Shown: positions 58,433 to 64,000 of the stretch, piece by piece
How positions within the stretch are numbered: position 1 is the stretch's first letter
How the letters are laid out: the number at the start of each line of letters is the position of its first letter
Source of the DNA: Ovis canadensis
Taxonomy: Eukaryota; Chordata; Mammalia; Artiodactyla; Bovidae
Assembly: GCF_042477335.2 (NCBI RefSeq)
Contig: NC_091255.1
Coordinates: 19,136,501-19,200,500 of the forward strand
Reading direction: 5' to 3'
DNA length: 64,000 nucleotides
Translations under genes and position numbers: made by a program
Notes under the pieces: model-generated
The model's database searches: none
Told to the model about the DNA's origin: nothing
The model's input: only the letters and a program-made list of their open reading frames with translations

Positions 58433-58652
58433 GTTGGCCACCTGATGTGAAGAGCTGACTCACTGGAAAAGACCCTGATGCTGGGAAAGATTGAAGGCAG
58501 GAGGAGAAAGGGATGACAGAGGATGAGATGGCCGGATGGCATCCCTGACTCAACGGACCTGAGTTTGAGCAAAGTCCAGAAGATGCTCAAACATCTGGCG
58601 TTCTGCAGTCCATGGGGTCACAAACTGTCAGACAAAACTGAGTGGCTGAACA
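58433..58652 (+). mobile_element. BovB LINE, 3' fragment
   Basis: TGGCCACCTGATGTGAAGAG, ctcactggaaaagaccctga, tail aactgagtggctgaacaaca. Confidence 0.9.
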
Positions 58653-59409
58653 ACAAAAAGTTATAGGAAAACATTTAAATGTTCAAAATTCATATCTATA
58701 ACTGAAAAAATGTTGATACTCTAAATTCCCATATGGAAAAATGACTAAACAAACAGTGGTTTATTGACCTGAGAGGGCCCAGAGTCCCAAGTCATAAGCT
58801 ACCCTGAGGTACACCGTGTTCCTTGATAACAGATATTGCCAGAAAAACAGGTCCTGTGGCCAAAAAGTTTCCGAAGCATTACTTAAGATGTGAACTTTCC
58901 ACTTATCTCCAAACCTCAGGCACTATGATCTAAAATCCATAAGGTATTACAAGTAAATGTAGAGGAAATCCACTCTCATAGTACTGAAACCTAACTGATT
59001 GTAATCTGTGATAAAATATCTGCTCCCAAAATTGTACACAGTAGTAACTTCCAGTAAAACATGAGACTGAACATACCGGTTTACTCCTCAAATCTCACTA
59101 ACAACACGAATTTTTTTTTTAAGGCACGAAAAAAATGGAAAGAAGATAGTAGTGACAATTTTCGAAACTGGAAAGCAAATGAACCAGTGGTTACTGACGC
59201 AGCAAAAACTGAGACTTCTACCCACGGTGAAGGTCCTAGAAGCTGAAGCGCTTCTAGAAAAGGAAGAGATGGGAGGATTAGTTAAAAACCTGCATGAGAA
59301 GCAGTGAGAGCTCCAGACCCTTCCCCAGCCCCTGCAGTAGGTGGGCTGCCCCCCACCCCCATCTTGAAAGGGGGTTTCTACTCAGTAAAGGCTAAACCTC
59401 TGAAAAGAA

Positions 59410-59870
59410 TAAACACCCCAGATAAAGATCTCTGCACTCATAAAGTTTACAGTGTCATGAGATAAAAGATCCACACGAAGGAATTCCAGAATGCTAGACA
59501 CAAAGAGAAAATCCTAAAAGATATGAGAGAGAATGAAACAGGATTAGAAATCAGACTGAAGTGGGACTGCTCAGCTGTAACACTGGAAGCTGGAAGATTA
59601 TAGAGCAAGCTTTCAAGACACTGAGTAAAAATGATTCCTAGCCTCAAATCCTATACCTGGCTGAATCATCAATCAAAAAAAAAAAAAGGCAGGATAATGA
59701 CATCTGCAGCCTGAAAATGTGTACCTTCCCTGTACACTTTCTCACAAAGCTCCTGGAGGGCAATGTCCAGATGAGGGAATAAGCGTAGAAAGAGGAAAAT
59801 TTGGAATCCAGGAACCCGGCTAGAATACAGAAGGAGGCAGAGGCCAGTGCGTCTGCTTCTCACGCCTGCA
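59410..59870 (+). repeat. HAL1/L1 ORF1-like old fragment
   Basis: aaagagaaaatcctaaaaga, aacactggaagctggaagat, aatcctatacctggctgaat, tcctggagggcaatgtccag: the order resembles the 3' half of L1 ORF1 / HAL1. No open frame. Confidence 0.5.
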
Positions 59871-60785
59871 GAGTGACCACTGCAACCTGAAGGGTGACGG
59901 CCTCTGGAAGGGACATCTTTAAGAAGGCAATGGGAATAATGACATTACTTGATGGGTTGGCTGGGAAGGGTTTCATTTTTATGGGAAAGTTTAGGGGTAA
60001 ATTCGTAATAGGTACAAAGAGTATCAACCAAGTAATTATTAACTCTAGGAGGAAAAAATAAATGGTACATGAAATAAAATGTAATCTGTGTATGTAGTAC
60101 ATGGCTCAACTCTGAATAAAATTTACATAGCAAAAATGATACAAACATTGAGAACTTATTTTCACTAGACTGGGAGGCGAGAGGGAAGGTGTGTGTAGAG
60201 GGTATAAGAAGATTTAATTCTCAGTGTTATGCTAGGAAGGCAGAGGATATCTAAACCTGGAAAATAAAACAAATAACAGAATAAGGAAGATGTTTAGAAA
60301 TGGAGGCCAATTCCAGAAAGAACGTCTCAAATCACGGAAAGCAGAGCCCGCTGGGCTGTGGAGAAGTGGAGAACTGACTGTCCTCTTCCCCATTATAAAT
60401 TCATACCTGGCAATTACTTGACTTTTTAAAAAACTTAAGATGTACTTTACATACAATGTGATACACAGATTTAAATATACACTTAAGTGAGTTCTGACAA
60501 CTTGATTTCTTTAAAAAAAAACTACATTCATATATTACTTTGATAAAAACAAAATAAAAATAATTGTCACACTCATCTGAATTTTTTTTTTTTCTTTTTT
60601 TGAGAAATGAAACTGTGAAGTGATTAAGAAATCTTCCCAGGATATTCTGGTGAGTTTTTGTAGGAGCCTCCCAGATCAGAAGAAGGCACTATTATTTCAA
60701 CTGGCCCAAGCCAGTTTATATTGGGAACTTCAGTACAGGCATTTTTCCCAGCTTGTGGGCTGCATATTTTTAAAATACCCTTTAC

Positions 60786-60950
60786 CTTCTTCCATTTTCG
60801 CATTAGAAATGAGCATCTGTCTCAAATGCTTGAGGAGGCCAGCCCAAGTAAACGTGCTGTATGCCAGTGAATTCTCAGACATTTGAGGAATGTTACGAAC
60901 ACCCAGCATCTTGAATTCTGGATGGGGAACTAAATTCTCCATTAAGTCTC
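60786..60950 (-). CDS. TUBD1: TUBD1 coding exon (fourth from last)
   Basis: 165 bp. In minus-strand reading the acceptor is tctttgcag (60959-60951) and the donor gtaaag (60785-60780). The first two bases (GA) complete a Gly codon begun in the previous exon, and the exon ends with G of the next split Gly codon. It encodes the run from [15 protein letters not shown] to LISNAKMEE. This is the tubulin intermediate-domain segment, with the PHPEFKM and [13 protein letters not shown] stretches seen in delta-tubulin. The frame is intact. Confidence 0.95.
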
Positions 60951-61665
60951 CTGCAAAGAAAAAAAATCTGAACTCAGTTCTTAAATTCCATGTTATTTCC
61001 GCTGGCTCATATACAACCACGATTGGATGGCTTGGGGGGGGACCAAATGTGTTTTCTCCTCCAAGGCTAAAACTGCTTAAATTTCAAAATGTAAATACAA
61101 TTTCAGAGACAATATGTATGAATGCTTGATTAATGCTAATGCTTAATCAACTAATGCTTGGTTTTGGCACCTATTTTAGCATGAATGAAAAAAAAAAACA
61201 CACTTTGCCAAAAGGAAACAATAATTATTTCTGAATTAAGAACCTGGAAATGTGAATGAAATATTTAGCTAAACCTCAGGAAAACAAAGTAAGCATTAGA
61301 GATAATACACTTTTATTGTCATTCCGTGTTCACCAAATGCCCCCTTAGAAATTTTCTTAGATCTCTTATTTATTTTATTTGGTTAAACGATAAGCAGAAC
61401 CTCTTAACATTAAACTCCACTTGGAAAGAAGACAGGATTAGTAATTCTTGAACTAAGGAATATGTCTATCTTTAGAACGTTATACTTGTAATGAAAGCGG
61501 ATGAAGGAGAAGGGCTACTTTGTTTTCCATTCAGAGCTTACTTATTTTAAAAATATTTTTATCTTACTATATCTTGTATATATTTTATATATTTATAGAA
61601 AATACTCCTTTCTAGAGGAGCAAGAAAAATCTTTTACCATAACATGAAATTTAAATCTTATGGGG
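60951..61665. other. TUBD1 intron, AT-rich
   Basis: No further TUBD1 exon, repeat or gene seen. Confidence 0.5.
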
Positions 61666-61858
61666 ACTTCCCTGGTGGTCCAGTGGCTAAGACACTGTAC
61701 TCCCAATGCGGGGGGACTGGGTTTAATCCCTGGTCAGCAAACTTGATCCCACATGCTGCAACTAAAGATCCCATGCGCCACAATGAAGATTGAAGATTCT
61801 GCATGCCACAACTAAGAGCCTGCACAGCCACATAAAGAAATAATACTAAAGAATAAAT
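61666..61858 (+). mobile_element. CHR-type tRNA SINE
   Basis: GGGGACTTCCCTGGTGGTCC head, GTTTAATCCCTGGTCAGC B-box part, body atgcgccacaatgaagattg, A-rich tail. Confidence 0.92.
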
Positions 61859-62155
61859 TTTATGATAACACTGAATGCAAATTCATGGCCTATATCCTAA
61901 TGTTAAGAATAAATTCTGATGCAAACATCTACAAACTGTTGCACAAATTGATCTTATGGCTAGTGGCGTTTCCTCTAAACGTAAGAAGCCTTTTCTGTAA
62001 AGCAGCTAGAGCTGAATTCTGTCACATAGCGTGTGTAACAAAAAACAATCAGCAAATAATCCCTGAACGCTAACGCACAGATTGTTAAAATCTGTGCTTC
62101 CCTCCAGCTTTCTTGTTCACCTGGTCTCATCTTAAACACTCTTGGCCTTGTCAAA

Positions 62156-62345
62156 CTCTGAGTTTGTGTCCCCACAAATTCCCACAATGCAATCCTCACC
62201 TCCAAGGTGATGGCTTTAAGGAGGCGAGGGGGCCTTTGGGAGGTGGTCTCTTTAGAAAGAGACCCCAGAGAGGCCTCTTGCCCCTTTGTGGTATGTGAAG
62301 ACACAGTGAGAAGATGGCCATCTGTGAAGACGGCTTCCAATCAGC
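62156..62345 (+). mobile_element. MLT1-type LTR fragment
   Basis: tgagtttgtgtccccacaaa, aaggtgatggctttaagg, ggcctttgggaggtgg, agacacagtgagaagatggc. The opposite-strand frame (61975-62340) is a shadow. Confidence 0.75.
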
Positions 62346-62439
62346 TCTCCACAGGCAGTCCAGCGGATTTTTCACAAGGTGGTTATGCCAACAACCTCCT
62401 TAAACTCCTTCAGAGGCTTTCCCCTGCTCTTAGATGAAT

Positions 62440-62912
62440 GAAGCGGCCTTTACACGCTTCCAGGGCCCTACAAGGTCGGCCCCTGCTCACTGCTCTAGCC
62501 TCAGGTGTCAGGCATCCCCTGCACCATTCTCTGTGCTCCAGTGACACTGGATTTCTCTCTGTCCTAAAGGGCCATGCTTCCTTCTGCCACAGGGCCTTTG
62601 CACATGCTATTCCTGTCCCCCTCCCTTTGCTTAGTTAACTCCAAGTCTTCATCCAGCTTTTTGCTCGTGTTAACTTCTTCAAGGGCTGACTTCTTTGCCT
62701 CATCAGCCTAAGTCTGGTTCCATTGTGACACATTCTCTTGGATCTGCACTCCTTTCCTTCAGAGCATTTAACTCAGTTTTTAATTACACCTTCTTGGCAT
62801 AATTGTTTAGTGTGAACACAATGTCTATATTGGTTCCTCACTGAATCCCCAACATTTAGCATAGTGTCTGGCACATAGCAGGAAGTCAATAAATACTGGT
62901 TGAATGAACAGA
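62440..62912 (+). repeat. L2 LINE, 3' region
   Basis: About 470 bp: ctacaaggtcggcccctgct, ccacagggcctttgcacatg, and the tail catagtgtctggcacatagc ... aataaatactggttgaatga. Confidence 0.8.
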
Positions 62913-63227
62913 TGTGCAATATGGTAAGTACTGTGGAATGCACAGAAATTAACAAGACACATGTCGCCAAGGAAGTTGCAAATTAGTGGGGACTACAAGA
63001 CATGCACATGTCAGACTCCTCCAGGGAAACACATGACGCTAATTACAGTGGCGGCATCTGGGAGGGGTCAGAGGGTGACTTACTCTTGATTGCATATTCT
63101 TTTGTACTCCTGGAATAAATATGTACATTTATGTGTGTAACTCTTAAAGATAAGCAAACACACTTGAAGAAATAATAAAGGCAAAAAACATCAAGTAACA
63201 TAAAAGAGATACAGAATGCCAAGGGAG

Positions 63228-63424
63228 CACAGGGGTGAAGAACTCGCCTGCCAATGCAGGAGATGCAAGAGACATGGGTTCGATCCCTGGGTCAGGAAGA
63301 TCTCCTAGAGGAGGGCTTGGCAACCCACTCCAGTATTCTTGCCTGGAGAATCCCATGGACGGAGGAGCCTTACAGTCCATAGGGTCGCAAAGAGTTGGAC
63401 ATGACTGAAGTGAGCATGCACACA
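63228..63424 (+). mobile_element. Bov-tA SINE, degraded head
   Basis: cgcctgccaatgcaggagat, GGTTCGATCCCTGGGTCAGG, GCAACCCACTCCAGTATTCT, tail GGACATGACTGAAGTGAGCA. Confidence 0.9.
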
Positions 63425-63452
63425 CAGGAGTTCAGAGCTGGAGGGTTACTTT

Positions 63453-63630
63453 GGGACTTCCTGGTGGTCTAGTGGCTAAGACTCCACGCTCCCAATCGCT
63501 CCCAATGCAGGGAGCCTGGGTTCAGTCCCTGGCCAGGAAATTAGATCCCACAGGCTGCACTAAAGATCCTGCATGCCTCAACTAAGATCGGGGCAGCCAA
63601 ATAAATGTTAGAAAAGGAAAAAAAAATTAT
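63453..63630 (+). mobile_element. CHR-type tRNA SINE with a short internal duplication
   Basis: GGGACTTCCTGGTGGTCTAG head, GTTCAGTCCCTGGCCAGGAA B-box part, A-rich tail. GCTCCCAAT occurs twice in tandem near 63488-63506. Confidence 0.9.
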
Positions 63631-64000
63631 CACTTGAATTGGATCCTAAAGGATGAGGAAGGTTTCAGTAGAGGTGAAGAAGGGAAGCAGGAAGTGATTT
63701 TTAAAAGAGAAAACACTGAGCAAAAGGACCAAAGCAGGAAAGTTCCAGACTGAAGAAGGAAGTGGAGACAGGATGAAAAGCAAGTGGGGAATCTATGCAG
63801 AGGAGGCAGAAGGTGACCAAAGTGCAAAGTTAAGACTCAGGGCAGAATGTGGAGGCCAGGCTAAGGAATTATGACAAATCTGGCAGGTAATGCGTGAACC
63901 ACAGAATGGGGGGTGAGCAGAATGCGAGGATTAGATCCGTGCCTTGGGGAGGCTCACTGGGGTCAGTGTGTCAGGAGGACTGATGTGGGGGGGTGGGGGG
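63631..64000. other. TUBD1 intron end of window, purine-rich
   Basis: A/G-rich unique DNA ending in G runs (63986-64000). No exon seen. Confidence 0.45.

Larger units (their letters stand above)
48170..64000 (-). other. TUBD1: TUBD1 gene, 3' part (terminal exons, introns, 3' UTR)
   Basis: Minus-strand gene for delta-tubulin. Four terminal coding exons are present with GT-AG introns of about 8.2, 1.7 and 1.8 kb (in transcript order). Exons for about the first 256 of some 453 residues lie beyond 64000; no further exon was found in 60951-64000. Delta-tubulin maintains triplet microtubules of centrioles and basal bodies. The gene converges on VMP1/MIR21, as in human. Confidence 0.9.

Noticed and set aside
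60951..64000. Another upstream TUBD1 exon
   Set aside because: No minus-strand segment here matches delta-tubulin upstream of the GDLMEN exon; the next exon is probably beyond the window.

Overview
The window is a piece of a ruminant (bovid-type) nuclear genome. The evidence is a dense set of repeats restricted to or typical of Pecora: BovB (RTE-type LINE), its tail-sharing SINEs Bov-tA and BOV-A2, CHR-type tRNA SINEs, and young ruminant L1. Older mammalian repeats (MIR, L2, MLT1, hAT and Tigger-type DNA transposons) lie among them. Species cannot be fixed from the sequence alone. There are no bacterial-type operons, CRISPR arrays or phage.

Three genes were recognised, in the order known from the human 17q23 block (VMP1 - MIR21 - TUBD1). 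(1) The five 3'-terminal coding exons of VMP1 lie on the + strand at 1663-1743, 5541-5657, 12233-12294, 31957-32059 and 33101-33244. They are joined by GT-AG introns and together encode the last 168 residues. (2) The MIR21 hairpin lies at 34590-34661 on the same strand, 1.35 kb beyond the VMP1 stop. A candidate intronic pri-miR-21 promoter lies about 3 kb upstream of it, and candidate polyadenylation signals lie on both sides. (3) The four 3'-terminal coding exons of TUBD1 (delta-tubulin) lie on the - strand at 60950-60786, 52626-52486, 50818-50635 and 48842-48740. They encode the last ~197 residues. The two genes converge on a ~13 kb interval (about 35.6-48.2 kb) that holds no recognisable protein-coding gene. 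The 5' parts of both genes lie outside the window.

Much of the rest is intron or intergenic DNA shaped by retrotransposition. Several insertions can be reconstructed from target-site duplications (TSDs): a BovB with a twin-priming inversion (15.4-16.9 kb); a BovB lacking its RT region but keeping its 3' tail, next to a separate RT-containing copy (17.4-20.1 kb); an 80-bp mariner MITE split by a CHR SINE (40.4-40.8 kb); a CHR SINE split by a Bov-tA (49.1-49.4 kb); and a Tigger-type transposon split by a BovB and a CHR SINE (54.7-56.1 kb). The longer open frames outside the exons are mostly relics of BovB reverse transcriptase or endonuclease, or frames through SINEs, and are not genes.

Functional links (established knowledge): VMP1 is an ER phospholipid scramblase needed for autophagosome formation. 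miR-21 is a widely expressed microRNA whose primary transcript can start inside VMP1 introns or arise by VMP1 read-through. TUBD1 is a centriolar tubulin. VMP1 and MIR21 are therefore linked in transcription, while TUBD1 is a convergent neighbour. I found no convincing undescribed molecular system. The most noteworthy items are the VMP1/MIR21 transcriptional overlap and the nested or inverted transposon structures.
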